Shown piece after piece: positions 1-9,071 of a stretch of DNA of 37,900 bases (positions are counted from its first letter, which is position 1; the number at the start of each line of letters is the position of its first letter). This DNA is from Comamonas sp. lk (GTDB lineage: Bacteria; Pseudomonadota; Gammaproteobacteria; Burkholderiales; Burkholderiaceae_C): contig CAMATX010000014.1 of the NCBI GenBank assembly GCA_945861345.1, positions 1-37,900 on the forward strand. Reading direction: 5' to 3'. Below the pieces are notes generated by a model. It saw only the letters and a program-made list of their open reading frames with translations. It made no database searches and was not told where the DNA came from. A program made the translations under genes and the position numbers.

Positions 1-942
1 CCCCAATGGATGGACGGCGCCCGGGCGCTGGTGGGCAAAGAATACGGGCGCGTCTACGCCTGGGACAAAGTCAACGCGCCCATGATCCGCCAATGGTGCG
101 AAATCATGGGGGTGGACGCTGCGCCTTACCTGGTCGAAGGCGCCGTCCACGCGCCCGAGGCTATGCTGCAAGTGTGGTGCATGGAGGGCTTTACGCTCAA
201 CAACTACCCGCCTGGCTCCACCACCGAGAACCCCTACGAAGTCCTCAAGCTGATGGAGGCCCAGGGCCTGGCCTCGGTGGTCGCCGTCAATTCCGAGCTG
301 CAATTTCGCCGCGCCGTGCACGAGGGCGAACGCCTGTACTACACCACGCGTTTGGACACTATCAGCCCCGAGAAAACCACGGCGCTGGGTACCGGCTACT
401 TTGTTACTTTGGTGATGCGATATTTCTCGGAGATCGCCAGCGGCGACGAAGAGGTCGGCCAACTGTTGTTCCGCGTTTTTAAATTCAAGCCTGCGCAGGC
501 TGCAGCGCCTGGCACGCCGGCCGGCGCACCAGCCAAGCCCCAGCGCCCGGCGCCGGGCCTCAGCGACGACACCCGCTTTTTCTGGGAAGGCGCGCGCGCG
601 GGCCAGTTGCGTATTCAGCGCTGCACAGCCTGCAGCACCTTGCGCCACCCACCTGGCCCGGTCTGCCCGCAGTGCCACTCCTTTGAGTGGGACGCCGTCA
701 CCGCCAGCGGACGCGGCACGGTGTACTCCTTTGTGGTGATGCATTACCCCGAGGTGCCGCCTTTTGAGCACCCCAACCCGATTGCGCTGATCGAACTCGA
801 AGAAGGCACGCGCCTGATCACCCAGCTGGTTGGCGTGGCTCCGGGCGATGTGCGCATCGGCCAAAAAGTACAGCTTGAATTTCACACCTACGACGGCGAC
901 CTGGTGCTGCCGCAGTTTCGGCCCGTGCCCGATGCCGCCTAG
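1..942 (+). CDS. MaoC-like/DUF35 fusion, ChsH2-like steroid enoyl-CoA hydratase subunit (5' end possibly cut)
   Basis: An N-terminal hot-dog (MaoC-like) domain occupies about residues 1-155. It is followed by a Pro/Ala linker and a C-terminal DUF35 domain: a zinc ribbon with two CxxC pairs (CTAC and CPQC, about 14 residues apart) and an OB fold. This is the architecture and size (about 310 aa) of ChsH2. In actinobacteria ChsH2 pairs with ChsH1 to hydrate the C17-C20 double bond of the three-carbon steroid side chain, and its DUF35 part binds the Ltp2 aldolase. All these partners lie just downstream. The first ATG in this frame is at base 10, but the frame is open to the window edge, so the true start may lie upstream. 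The family call is firm; the steroid substrate is inferred from context. Confidence 0.85.
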   Translation, partial: PQWMDGARALVGKEYGRVYAWDKVNAPMIRQWCEIMGVDAAPYLVEGAVHAPEAMLQVWCMEGFTLNNYPPGSTTENPYEVLKLMEAQGLASVVAVNSELQFRRAVHEGERLYYTTRLDTISPEKTTALGTGYFVTLVMRYFSEIASGDEEVGQLLFRVFKFKPAQAAAPGTPAGAPAKPQRPAPGLSDDTRFFWEGARAGQLRIQRCTACSTLRHPPGPVCPQCHSFEWDAVTASGRGTVYSFVVMHYPEVPPFEHPNPIALIELEEGTRLITQLVGVAPGDVRIGQKVQLEFHTYDGDLVLPQFRPVPDAA

Positions 943-969
943 GCCCACCTGCCCTCTTGCAAGCCCGCT

Positions 970-2127
970 ATGAACTTTGAACTGACAGACGATCAACAGG
1001 CCTTTGCCGACATGGCCGCAGGCCTGTTTGCCGACTACTGTGGCGACGAGCAACTGCGCGCGCATGACAGCGGCCAGGCGCCCTTTATGCAGGACTTGTG
1101 GAAGCAATGTATTGCGGCAGGTCTGCACACCGTGCTGGTATCCCCAGAGCGCAGCGGCTTGGGCCTGGGGTTGACCGAGCTGATGGGCATCCTGGAACAA
1201 CAAGGCAGTGCTTTAGCGCTCGTGCCCTTGTGGGAGCAACAAGTGGGCCTGTCCGCACTCGCGCATTTTGGTGTGGCCGCGCCCGATGGCCTGTGGCAGG
1301 CTTTGATGCAGGACGGCAGCCCCTTGGCGCTGTCCTTGGCGGCACTGTCTGACAGCCGCGGTGCGGCGCTGCAGGTCCAAAAAACGGATGTCGGCTTTAG
1401 CTTGCGCGGCCACGCCCCGGCGGTGAATCTGGGCCAAACCGCCCGCTTTGCGCTGCTGGCCGGCGCCCTTGATGGCCAGATGCGACTACTCATGGTGGAT
1501 CTGGACGCCGCCGGCGTGGCACGCACCACCGGTCGCAGCCAGCACCACCTGGAGGTGGCCGACCTGGACTTTCACGACTGCCCCCTGGCCGCCTGGCAAG
1601 TGCTGCCCCAAGCCGCCCTGCCCTGGGTGAGCGAGCGCGCCGCAGCCTGCCTGGCAGCCCTGCAACTGGGCGTGACCCAAGCGCATTTGCGCCGCACCGT
1701 GGACTACGTCAGCGAGCGCCAGCAATTTGGCCGGGCCATTGGCAGCTTTCAATTGGTCAGCGGCCAAATGGCCGATGGCTACATGGCCTTAGAGGCGCTG
1801 CGCAGTGCGCTGTGGCAACTGGTGTACCGCCTCGATGCCGGCCTGGGCGCTGCGCCACAAGCGCTGGCCACTCGCGTGCTGGCCAATGATGCCGGCCACT
1901 TCGCCGGCCATATGGCCCAGCACGTCCATGGGGGTATCGGCGTGGACCTGACCTACCCCATCCACCGCTTTTTGTACTGGAGCCGCGCCTTGGGCGCCGC
2001 TTTAGGCGGCAGCGAGCACCAGCTGGCCGCTCTGGGCGACTGGCTGGCCAGCCATGACACGCTGGGCTGGAAATACGACGCGCCCGACGATGGCGCAGCA
2101 CAGGAGGCCGCGCATGCCAGCGTTTGA
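970..2127 (+). CDS. Acyl-CoA dehydrogenase, ChsE1-like non-catalytic subunit
   Basis: 385 aa with a full acyl-CoA dehydrogenase fold. The FAD-binding signatures RQQFG (Arg250 to Gly254) and VHGGIG (about residues 319-324) are present. The catalytic Glu of the isovaleryl/long-chain type is absent: the helix around residues 219-232 reads Ala-rich with no Glu. This is the pattern of the beta subunit in alpha2beta2 steroid acyl-CoA dehydrogenases such as mycobacterial ChsE1-ChsE2 (FadE28-FadE29), where one subunit supplies flavin contacts only. The likely partner is the dehydrogenase at 3730. The gap to the upstream gene is 27 bp, without an obvious strong ribosome-binding site. The 3' end overlaps the next gene by 14 bp. 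The substrate is probably a steroid C3-side-chain CoA ester, by analogy. Confidence 0.85.
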   Translation: MNFELTDDQQAFADMAAGLFADYCGDEQLRAHDSGQAPFMQDLWKQCIAAGLHTVLVSPERSGLGLGLTELMGILEQQGSALALVPLWEQQVGLSALAHFGVAAPDGLWQALMQDGSPLALSLAALSDSRGAALQVQKTDVGFSLRGHAPAVNLGQTARFALLAGALDGQMRLLMVDLDAAGVARTTGRSQHHLEVADLDFHDCPLAAWQVLPQAALPWVSERAAACLAALQLGVTQAHLRRTVDYVSERQQFGRAIGSFQLVSGQMADGYMALEALRSALWQLVYRLDAGLGAAPQALATRVLANDAGHFAGHMAQHVHGGIGVDLTYPIHRFLYWSRALGAALGGSEHQLAALGDWLASHDTLGWKYDAPDDGAAQEAAHASV

Positions 2128-2518
2128 TGCCATTGAAGTAGGCCAGGCCATGGAGGCCATGGACGTGCCGATCACGGCCGCCCTCATCACCGGCGGGGCC
2201 ATTGCCACGCGCGACTATTTCCCTGGGCATATTGATCTGGAGGCCGCGCGCGCGCTGGGCTCGCAGGGCGTGTTCATGAACATCCTGACGACCAACGGGC
2301 TGGTACAACGCTTTGTGCAAGGCTGGAGCGGGCCGCACAGCCGCTTATGCGACCTCAAAATCAAACTGGGCGCGCCCAACTACCCGGGCGACACCATGCG
2401 CTTTAGCGGCAGCGTCACCGACAAGCGCGCACCAGACCGCACGGTGGAACTCAGCTTCAAAGGCGCTAACGCCATGGGCAGCCACGTCACCGGCACGGTG
2501 CGGGTCCGCTTTCCCTGA
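2114..2518 (+). CDS. MaoC-like hydratase, ChsH1-like small subunit
   Basis: 134 aa, a single hot-dog domain of the size of ChsH1 (about 128 aa). It carries the hydratase-2-type segment TRDYFPGHID, with the conserved Asp and His. The middle of the protein (FMNILTTNGLVQRFV, then GWSGP) closely resembles what I recall of the mycobacterial ChsH1. The start at 2114 is chosen because a strong AGGAGG lies at 2102-2107 and the protein then begins where the family begins. An earlier in-frame ATG at 2054 would lie deep inside the upstream gene. It probably forms the heteromeric hydratase with the ChsH2-like protein, although the two genes are separated by the dehydrogenase subunit. Confidence 0.85.
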   Translation: MPAFDAIEVGQAMEAMDVPITAALITGGAIATRDYFPGHIDLEAARALGSQGVFMNILTTNGLVQRFVQGWSGPHSRLCDLKIKLGAPNYPGDTMRFSGSVTDKRAPDRTVELSFKGANAMGSHVTGTVRVRFP

Positions 2519-2539
2519 ACGCGCCAGGACTACAACGCT

Positions 2540-3718
2540 ATGAGCGAACCATCCATTTCCGGGCGCGCCGCCATCGTCGGCTTGGGCGCCACCGAGTTCT
2601 CCAAAAACTCTGGGCGCACCGAGGTGCGGCTGGCCATGGAGGCCACGCTGCAAGCCCTCAATGACGCAGGCATAGACCCCGCCGAGGTAGACGGCTTTTC
2701 CTCCTACTCGGTGGACAAAGTGCCCGAGTACGAAATCGCCCGCCTGTTGGGCGCCAAAAACGTGCGCTTTTTCTCGCAAGTGCCACACGGCGGCGGAGCG
2801 GCTTGCGGCCCGGTGCTGCATGCAGCCATGGCGGTGGCCACGGGCATAGCCCGCACCGTGGTGGTCTACCGCGCCATGAATGAGCGCAGCTGGTACCGCT
2901 TTGGCAATGGCAACTATGGGTTTGGCTCCTCGCCGCTGTTTGAAAACGTCAACTACGGCTGGTACATGCCCTATGGCTTTCACACACCAGCGGCCTGGGT
3001 GGGCATGTTTGCCCGCCGCTATATGCACACCTACGGCGCCACCAGCGAAGACTTTGGCCGCGTTGCCGTGGCCGCGCGCGACTTTGCAGCGACCAACCCG
3101 GCGGCGTTTTTCCACCAAAAACCCATCACCCTGGCCGAGCACCAGGCCTCGCGCTGGATTTGCGAGCCCCTGCATTTGCTCGACTGTTGCCAGGAGTCGG
3201 ACGGCGCCGTGGCCATGGTCATCACTTCGGTCGAACGCGCGCGTGACATGAAAACCCGCCCCGTCATCATCAAAGGCGCAGCCCAAGGCAGCAGTGACGG
3301 CCAGCAAATCATGACCTCTTACTACCGCGATGACATTACCGGCCTGCCCGAAATGGGCCTGGTCGCGCGCCAGCTATGGGAGCAAAGCGGTCTCACGCCC
3401 CAAGACATTCAAACGGCGGTGATTTACGACCACTTCACACCTTTTGTGCTGCCCCAGCTCGAAGAGTTCGGCTTCGCCGAGCGTGGCGCAGCCAAGGACT
3501 TTGTGCGCGCCGGCCACCACGCGCGCGGCGGACGTCTGCCGATCAACACCCACGGCGGCCAATTGGGCGAAGCCTATATCCACGGCATGAACGGCATTGC
3601 CGAGGCCGTGCGCCAGGTGCGTGGCACCGCCGTCAACCAAGTAGACCAAGTGCGCAATGTATTGGTCACCGCCGGCACCGGCGTGCCCACCAGCGGACTG
3701 ATTTTGGGCCAAGAATAA
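2540..3718 (+). CDS. Ltp2-like steroid side-chain retro-aldolase (SCP-x thiolase superfamily)
   Basis: 392 aa, thiolase-fold lipid-transfer protein without the usual thiolase active-site set. It resembles mycobacterial Ltp2 along its whole length as I remember that protein: AAIVGxGATxFSKNSGR at the start, HGGGAAC near residue 83, LLDCCQExDGAVA near 213, and INTHGGQLGEAYIHGMNG near 335. Tyr296 (IYDHFTPF) and Tyr346 (EAYIHG) are 50 residues apart, as are the two tyrosines (294 and 344) proposed as catalytic in the Thermomonospora Ltp2. Known reaction of the family: retro-aldol cleavage of 17-hydroxy-steroid-C22-oyl-CoA to a 17-ketosteroid plus propionyl-CoA, in complex with the DUF35 domain of ChsH2. 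Proteobacterial relatives are described as steroid aldolases of bile-acid pathways. Confidence 0.88.
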   Translation: MSEPSISGRAAIVGLGATEFSKNSGRTEVRLAMEATLQALNDAGIDPAEVDGFSSYSVDKVPEYEIARLLGAKNVRFFSQVPHGGGAACGPVLHAAMAVATGIARTVVVYRAMNERSWYRFGNGNYGFGSSPLFENVNYGWYMPYGFHTPAAWVGMFARRYMHTYGATSEDFGRVAVAARDFAATNPAAFFHQKPITLAEHQASRWICEPLHLLDCCQESDGAVAMVITSVERARDMKTRPVIIKGAAQGSSDGQQIMTSYYRDDITGLPEMGLVARQLWEQSGLTPQDIQTAVIYDHFTPFVLPQLEEFGFAERGAAKDFVRAGHHARGGRLPINTHGGQLGEAYIHGMNGIAEAVRQVRGTAVNQVDQVRNVLVTAGTGVPTSGLILGQE

Positions 3719-3729
3719 GAGTAATCCCC

Positions 3730-4911
3730 ATGTTCATCGACCTGAGCCCCGAACAACACGCCCTGCGCTTGCGCGTGCGTGACTATTTCAATGCCTTGAT
3801 GACGCCCGCGCTGCGTCTGGCCCTGCGCGGCGCCGAAGGCGGCCCCCTGTATCGCCAAACCGTGCGCCAAATGGGCCAAGACGGCTGGCTGGCCGTGGGC
3901 TGGCCCAAGCAGCACGGCGGCCAAGGCTTGAGTGCCACCGAGCAGCTGATATTTTTCGAAGAAGCCAATATCGCCGGGGCGCCCCTTCCTTTTGTAACGA
4001 TCAGCACCGTCGGCCCGGCGTTGATGGAGTCAGGCACCGAGACGCAAAAGGCGCGCTTTTTGCCCGGCATCGCCTCGGGTGACATCATTTTTTCGATTGG
4101 TTATTCCGAACCGCAAGCGGGCTCTGATCTGGCCGCGCTCTCCACCCACGCACGCCTGCATGGTGACTTGCACACCGGGCACTTTGTGGTCAATGGCAAC
4201 AAGCTGTGGACCTCGGGCGTAGAGTCGGCAGACCATATTTGGTTGGCTGCGCGCACCAGCCAGGACTTGGCACGGCACAAGGGTATTTCGATTTTGATCG
4301 TGGACACCGGAACCCCCGGTTTTTCGCACACGCTGATCCCCACGGTGGGCAATTTCACCTCGGCCACCTACTACGACAATGTGCAAGTCCCGGCCGACCG
4401 CCTGGTGGGCGAACTGCACGGCGGCTGGAAGCTGATTACCGCGCAGCTCAACCACGAGCGGCTGGGTCTGGGTTCCTGGTCCGACAAAATTTTTGGCCCC
4501 TACAAGCGGGTGCTCGATTGGGCCAAAGCACGTGACGAAAACGGCCACCGCGCCATCGACCTGCCCTGGGTGCGCCGCCTGCTGGCCGACTGCTACACCC
4601 GCATGGAGGCCATGCGCCTGATTAACTTTCGCATCGCCGCAGACCTGGAAAAAGGCAGCATGGACGTGGCCCTGGCATCGGCCACCAAGGTCTATGGCTC
4701 CGAGAGCGTGATCAAGGTCTTGCGCAACCTCATTGAAATCGTAGGCCACAGCGCGCTGGTGCGCCAAGGCAGCAGTGCCGAGTTGCTCATGGGTGACCTG
4801 GAATACGAAGTACGCGCCGCCACGACCCTGACCTTTGGCGGTGGCACCAATGAAATTCAGCGCGAGCTGATCGCGCAATTTGGTCTGCACATGCCGCGCG
4901 CAGTGCGCTAA
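3730..4911 (+). CDS. Acyl-CoA dehydrogenase, ChsE2-like catalytic subunit
   Basis: 393 aa. The start at 3730 gives the normal family N-terminus (MFIDLSPEQHALR); the frame runs open further upstream only because it overlaps the aldolase gene in another frame. The FAD/acyl loop GYSEPQAGSDLAAL and the C-terminal FGGGTNEIQR are present. The MCAD-position Glu is Gly in that last motif. Instead Glu243 in NHERLGLG sits where isovaleryl-CoA and long-chain dehydrogenases keep their base, as in ChsE2. It is therefore likely the catalytic partner of the subunit encoded at 970. It closes the igr-like set: all four ChsE/ChsH subunits plus the aldolase are within 4.9 kb. Confidence 0.85.
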   Translation: MFIDLSPEQHALRLRVRDYFNALMTPALRLALRGAEGGPLYRQTVRQMGQDGWLAVGWPKQHGGQGLSATEQLIFFEEANIAGAPLPFVTISTVGPALMESGTETQKARFLPGIASGDIIFSIGYSEPQAGSDLAALSTHARLHGDLHTGHFVVNGNKLWTSGVESADHIWLAARTSQDLARHKGISILIVDTGTPGFSHTLIPTVGNFTSATYYDNVQVPADRLVGELHGGWKLITAQLNHERLGLGSWSDKIFGPYKRVLDWAKARDENGHRAIDLPWVRRLLADCYTRMEAMRLINFRIAADLEKGSMDVALASATKVYGSESVIKVLRNLIEIVGHSALVRQGSSAELLMGDLEYEVRAATTLTFGGGTNEIQRELIAQFGLHMPRAVR

Positions 4912-4938
4912 GCGCAAATATCAATTACGGGAACGCGC

Positions 4939-6744
4939 ATGAAAAACTGCCTTATCGTGCCCCGCGAAGTCACGCAGGCCAAGCTCGACCGCCGCGCCCA
5001 AGCCGGCCAGCGCCACCGTGCCTCCCAAACCTATACCTTGGCCGAACGCTTTGAAGAAAGCACCGCGCGCTACGCCGATCGCCCCTGCTTGTACTACGGC
5101 GACACCCGGCTGAGCTATGCCCAAACCAATGCCTGTATCAACCAGGTGGCCCACGCCGGCCACCAGCTGGGCCTGCGCTGCGGCGATGTGGTGGCGCTGT
5201 GCATGGAAAACCGGCCAGGCTTTATGTTTGTGTGGCTGGGCCTGGCCAAGCTGGGCGTTACCGCCGTGTTTCTCAACACCAATGTGCGCGGCAAATTGCT
5301 GGAGCACGGCCTGACTGAAACCGGCGCCAAGCTGGTCGTGGTGGGCGAAGAATGCCTGCCCCAGTTTGCCGCGACTCCACTGCCCGCCGATGTGCGCTGC
5401 TGGCTATGGCCCGACGAAGAACGCCCGGCCAGCGCCCACGAGCGCGCGGTATGCGCCTTGGACCTGCAGGCACTGGCCCTGCAAAGTGCCAGCAGCAACC
5501 CGCCCGCAGATTGGCGCGCCGGTTTGGTGGGCGAAAAGCCTGCCGTGTATATCTTTACCTCGGGCACGACCGGACTTCCCAAAGCAGCCATCATCAGCCA
5601 CGCGCGCTGGTTGATTACCGGCGACGTCATGCAAACCACCATGGACGTGCAGCCCAGCGATTGTTTTTATTGCTTTTTACCGCTGTACCACGGTGCAGCC
5701 TCGCTGTCGGTGGGTGCTACGGCGATTGCCAGCGGCGCCAGTTTGCTGCTGCGCCGAAAGTTCAGCCGCAGCGAGTTTTGGGCCGACGTGCGGCGCCACC
5801 AGGTCACCATCTGCCAGTACGTGGGCGAAATTGTTCGCTTTTTGCTCACCACGCCGGCGCAAGCGGGCGAGCGAGAACACAGCCTGCGCAAAATGGTAGG
5901 TGCCGGCATGGCCAGCGAGGTGTGGGAGCAGTGGGTACGCCGCTTTGGCGATTTTGAAATTTACGAGGGTTGGGGCGCCACCGAGGCCAACACCAACACG
6001 ATCAATCTGGACAACCGCATGGGCTCCTGCGGGCGCATTCCGTATTGGGAAAAGTCCAATTTGCGTCTGGTGCGCTATGACGCCGACAACCAATGCCATC
6101 TGCGCGACGACAAGGGTTTTTTACAGCTGTGCGCGCCGGGCGAAGTGGGCGAAGCCATTGGCATGATCATCACCATGCCCGATGTGGTGGGCGGACGCTT
6201 TGAGGGCTATACCTCGGCAGCTGCCACTGAGCGCAAGATACTGCGCGATGTTTTCAAGCCAGGCGACGCCTGGTGGTCCTCGGGTGATTTGCTGCGCTAT
6301 GACGAGGACGGCTATTTTTGGTTTGTAGACCGCATCGGTGACACCTTCCGCTGGAAGAGCGAGAACGTGTCCACCACCGAGGTTGCCGATGCTTTGGGCG
6401 ATTTTCCCGGGCTGGACGCCATCACCGTTTACGGCGTCCAGGTACCTGGCTGCGAAGGCCGCGCCGGCATGGCCGCCCTGGTCATGCAAGAGGGTGCGCA
6501 ATTTGACCCGCAAGCGTTTTGGAAACTGGCACTCGAGCGCCTGCCCGCCTACGCCGCGCCCTACTTTGTACGCATTTCGGCCAGCACCGATATGACCGGC
6601 AACTACAAGCTGCGCAAAGTCAATTTGCAGCGGCAGGCCTATGACACCGAGGCTGTCACCGAGCCCCTGTTTATGCGCCGTGATGATCACAAAACCTATG
6701 TCGCCTTGAAGGCGATAGACCAACTGCAGGAGGTCGTGTGGTAG
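4939..6744 (+). CDS. AMP-forming acyl-CoA ligase, FATP/very-long-chain type
   Basis: 601 aa adenylate-forming enzyme that makes acyl-CoA from a free acid, ATP and CoA. The P-loop is FTSGTTGLPKAAI (about residues 205-217), and the adenylate region is YEGWGATEAN. The segment GDTFRWKSENVSTTEV is the hallmark of the FATP/very-long-chain acyl-CoA synthetase branch. TGNYKLRK near the C-terminus carries the adenylation Lys. It follows the ChsE2-like gene after 27 bp and overlaps the next gene by 7 bp, so it belongs to the same operon. FATP-type ligases accept bulky hydrophobic acids, and bile-acid CoA ligases of animals are in this branch. A steroid acid is plausible here but not provable from sequence. 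Confidence 0.85.
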   Translation: MKNCLIVPREVTQAKLDRRAQAGQRHRASQTYTLAERFEESTARYADRPCLYYGDTRLSYAQTNACINQVAHAGHQLGLRCGDVVALCMENRPGFMFVWLGLAKLGVTAVFLNTNVRGKLLEHGLTETGAKLVVVGEECLPQFAATPLPADVRCWLWPDEERPASAHERAVCALDLQALALQSASSNPPADWRAGLVGEKPAVYIFTSGTTGLPKAAIISHARWLITGDVMQTTMDVQPSDCFYCFLPLYHGAASLSVGATAIASGASLLLRRKFSRSEFWADVRRHQVTICQYVGEIVRFLLTTPAQAGEREHSLRKMVGAGMASEVWEQWVRRFGDFEIYEGWGATEANTNTINLDNRMGSCGRIPYWEKSNLRLVRYDADNQCHLRDDKGFLQLCAPGEVGEAIGMIITMPDVVGGRFEGYTSAAATERKILRDVFKPGDAWWSSGDLLRYDEDGYFWFVDRIGDTFRWKSENVSTTEVADALGDFPGLDAITVYGVQVPGCEGRAGMAALVMQEGAQFDPQAFWKLALERLPAYAAPYFVRISASTDMTGNYKLRKVNLQRQAYDTEAVTEPLFMRRDDHKTYVALKAIDQLQEVVW

Positions 6745-7925
6745 ATGTCACGGCCTGGCGCGCCGAGGTGCGCGCATGGCTAGAGGCCAACTGCCCGGCC
6801 TCGATGCGTTTGCCCATCACCCCTGAAGAAATGGTCTGGGGCGGCTCGCAGCTGCGCTTTGGCAGCGACGACCAGCGCGTATGGTTTGAATGCATGCGCG
6901 AGCGCGGCTGGTTTGCGCCGGACTGGCCCAGCGCCTATGGCGGGGGCGGCCTCAGCGCCAAACAAGCGCGCATTGTGGAAGAGGAAATGCTGGCACTTGG
7001 ATGCCGCCAGCCACAGTTCAATCTGGGCGTGTGGATGCTCGGGCCGGTGCTGCTGGAAGTGGGCACCGAAGCGCAAAAGCAGCAGCACCTGATTCCCATG
7101 ATGCAAGGGCGCGTGCGCTGGTGCCAAGGCTTTAGCGAGCCCAACGCGGGCTCCGATCTGGCCAGCCTGCGCACCGCCGCCGTCCAGGACGGACAAGGCC
7201 ATTTTGTTGTGAATGGCTCCAAAATCTGGACCTCGTATGGCGACCAAGGCGACTGGATGTACGCCCTGGTGCGCACCGACCCCAGCGCCAACAAGCAAGC
7301 GGGTATCAGCTTTTTGCTGATCGATATGAAAACGCCGGGCATCACGGTCAAACCCATTGAGCTCATCAGCGGCAAATCGAGCTTTTGCGAGGTCTTTTTT
7401 GACAATGTGCGAGTGCCCGCCGACCAACTGGTCGGCCAGTTGCACGACGGCTGGACGGTGGCCAAAAAACTCTTGCAGCACGAGCGCAGCGCCATGTCCA
7501 AGTTCAGCGAAGGCGCAGCCCCCTCGCACGATGCGCTGGCCGTGGCGCGCCCCTATTTGTATGACGACACCGGCGCGCTGCGCGAGCCTATTTGGCGCGA
7601 CCGGCTGGCCGCCTTGCTCATGGACTCGCACGCCTTCACGCTCACGCACCAACGGGTCAAGCAAGAGGCGATGGCCGGGCTGCCCATCCATGGTCCGGCG
7701 TCCATCATGAAACTGGTGCAAACCGAGCAAGAAGTCGCCAAGTACGAGCTGCTGACCCAGCTCATGGGACTGCGCGGCCTGAGCTGGGAAGGCGACGCAT
7801 TCAGCGCCGATGAGCACGCCATCAGCCGCTTGCTGCTGCTATCAAAGACCTACATCATCTCCGGCGGAAGCAGCGAGATTCAACTCAACATCATTGCCAA
7901 GCGCGTGCTTGGCTTGCCGGGGTAA
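6738..7925 (+). CDS. Acyl-CoA dehydrogenase, catalytic subunit of a second pair
   Basis: 395 aa, GTG start at 6738 overlapping the ligase stop by 7 bp, preceded by CAGGAGG at 6727-6733. Motifs: FSEPNAGSDLASL flavin/acyl loop, SKIWTSYG, and ISGGSSEIQ at the C-terminus with Gly where MCAD-type enzymes have the base. Glu249 in LLQHERSA occupies the isovaleryl/LCAD-type catalytic position. It is immediately followed by a subunit that lacks this Glu, so the two probably form an alpha2beta2 enzyme like the FadE pairs of mycobacterial sterol catabolism. Which round of side-chain or ring oxidation it serves cannot be read from sequence. Confidence 0.85.
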   Translation: MVDVTAWRAEVRAWLEANCPASMRLPITPEEMVWGGSQLRFGSDDQRVWFECMRERGWFAPDWPSAYGGGGLSAKQARIVEEEMLALGCRQPQFNLGVWMLGPVLLEVGTEAQKQQHLIPMMQGRVRWCQGFSEPNAGSDLASLRTAAVQDGQGHFVVNGSKIWTSYGDQGDWMYALVRTDPSANKQAGISFLLIDMKTPGITVKPIELISGKSSFCEVFFDNVRVPADQLVGQLHDGWTVAKKLLQHERSAMSKFSEGAAPSHDALAVARPYLYDDTGALREPIWRDRLAALLMDSHAFTLTHQRVKQEAMAGLPIHGPASIMKLVQTEQEVAKYELLTQLMGLRGLSWEGDAFSADEHAISRLLLLSKTYIISGGSSEIQLNIIAKRVLGLPG

Positions 7926-7928
7926 ATC

Positions 7929-9068
7929 ATGGGCTTTTTGCGCAATGAAGAACAGCGCCAGCTCGTGCACAGCGCCGAGGTATTTTTGGCCGCGCAATCG
8001 CCGGTCTCGCTGCAGCGGCGCATCCGCGACAGCGCCGTGGCGCAGGCCATGGACCCGGGCCTGTGGCAACAGGTTATCGACTTGGGCTGGCCCGCCGCCG
8101 TTTTTTCCGAAGACGATGGCGGTCTGGACGTGGGCTATATGGGCATGGGGGGCGTCTTGGAGGCCTGCGGTCGCCACCTCGCGGCGCTGCCTTTGTTGTC
8201 CTCGGCGGTGCTGTGCGGCAGTATTTTGCGCAGCGCCGGTGATGCGGCCCAAAAAGACCGTTGGCTTGCGCCACTGATCGAAGGCCGTCTGCGCTTGGCC
8301 CTGGCACTGGACGAAAGCGGACGCCACGACCCCCACAACATCGCCACCAGCGCCCGACGGGAGGCCGGCCAATGGCTTTTGCAGGGTGAGAAATGGTTTG
8401 TGATTGACGCAGTGGGCGCCGATGCCTTCATCGTCGTCGCCCGCCTCGATGGTGGCGCCGGGCCTATCGGCTTGTTTGTGGTACCCGCAGACACCACGGG
8501 CCTGCACGTGCAACCACTGCACATGGCCGACAGCCGCAATTACGCGCGCCTGGCGCTCGCTGGCGTGCAACTGCCCGCCGAGGCGTTGCTGGCCAGCGGC
8601 ATTGACAGCGCCCAGGTGCTGGAACATGCGCTGGACCTGGGCCGCATCAGCTTGTCTGCCGAGGCGCTGGGCATCATCCGTTATGCCTTTGATACCACCT
8701 TGGACTACCTCAAAGAGCGGGTGCAGTTTGGCGTGCCGATTGGCTCTTTCCAGGCCTTGCAGCACCGGATGGCGCGGCTGTATACCGAGATAGAAATGCT
8801 GCAAAGCTGCGTGGTGGCTGCGCTAGACGCGATTGACGAAGGTGACGCCCAAATATCCCAATTGCCCCAGCTGGCCAGCCTGGCCAAGGCAAGCGCCTCC
8901 GATTTGTGCGAAAAAACCATGAACGAAGCCGTGCAGATGCACGGCGGCATCGGCGTCACCGATGCGCTGGATTTGGGCCTGTACGTCAAGCGCGCCCGCC
9001 TGGTGCAGCAATGCCTGGGCGACGGCGTCTTTCACCGCGCGCGCTATGCCCGACTGCGAGGGTTTTGA
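7929..9068 (+). CDS. Acyl-CoA dehydrogenase, non-catalytic partner subunit
   Basis: 379 aa, starting 3 bp after the preceding stop. It has the flavin signatures RVQFGVPIGSF and MHGGIG. In the catalytic helix the usual LDLERL is LDLGRI, so the Glu base is replaced by Gly. The N-terminal half is divergent and shortened in the acyl-binding loop (ALDESGRHDP instead of SEPxAGSD). This fits a flavin-contributing, non-catalytic subunit paired with the preceding gene product. It is the second of three such pairs in the window. Confidence 0.83.
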   Translation: MGFLRNEEQRQLVHSAEVFLAAQSPVSLQRRIRDSAVAQAMDPGLWQQVIDLGWPAAVFSEDDGGLDVGYMGMGGVLEACGRHLAALPLLSSAVLCGSILRSAGDAAQKDRWLAPLIEGRLRLALALDESGRHDPHNIATSARREAGQWLLQGEKWFVIDAVGADAFIVVARLDGGAGPIGLFVVPADTTGLHVQPLHMADSRNYARLALAGVQLPAEALLASGIDSAQVLEHALDLGRISLSAEALGIIRYAFDTTLDYLKERVQFGVPIGSFQALQHRMARLYTEIEMLQSCVVAALDAIDEGDAQISQLPQLASLAKASASDLCEKTMNEAVQMHGGIGVTDALDLGLYVKRARLVQQCLGDGVFHRARYARLRGF

Positions 9069-9071
9069 TCG

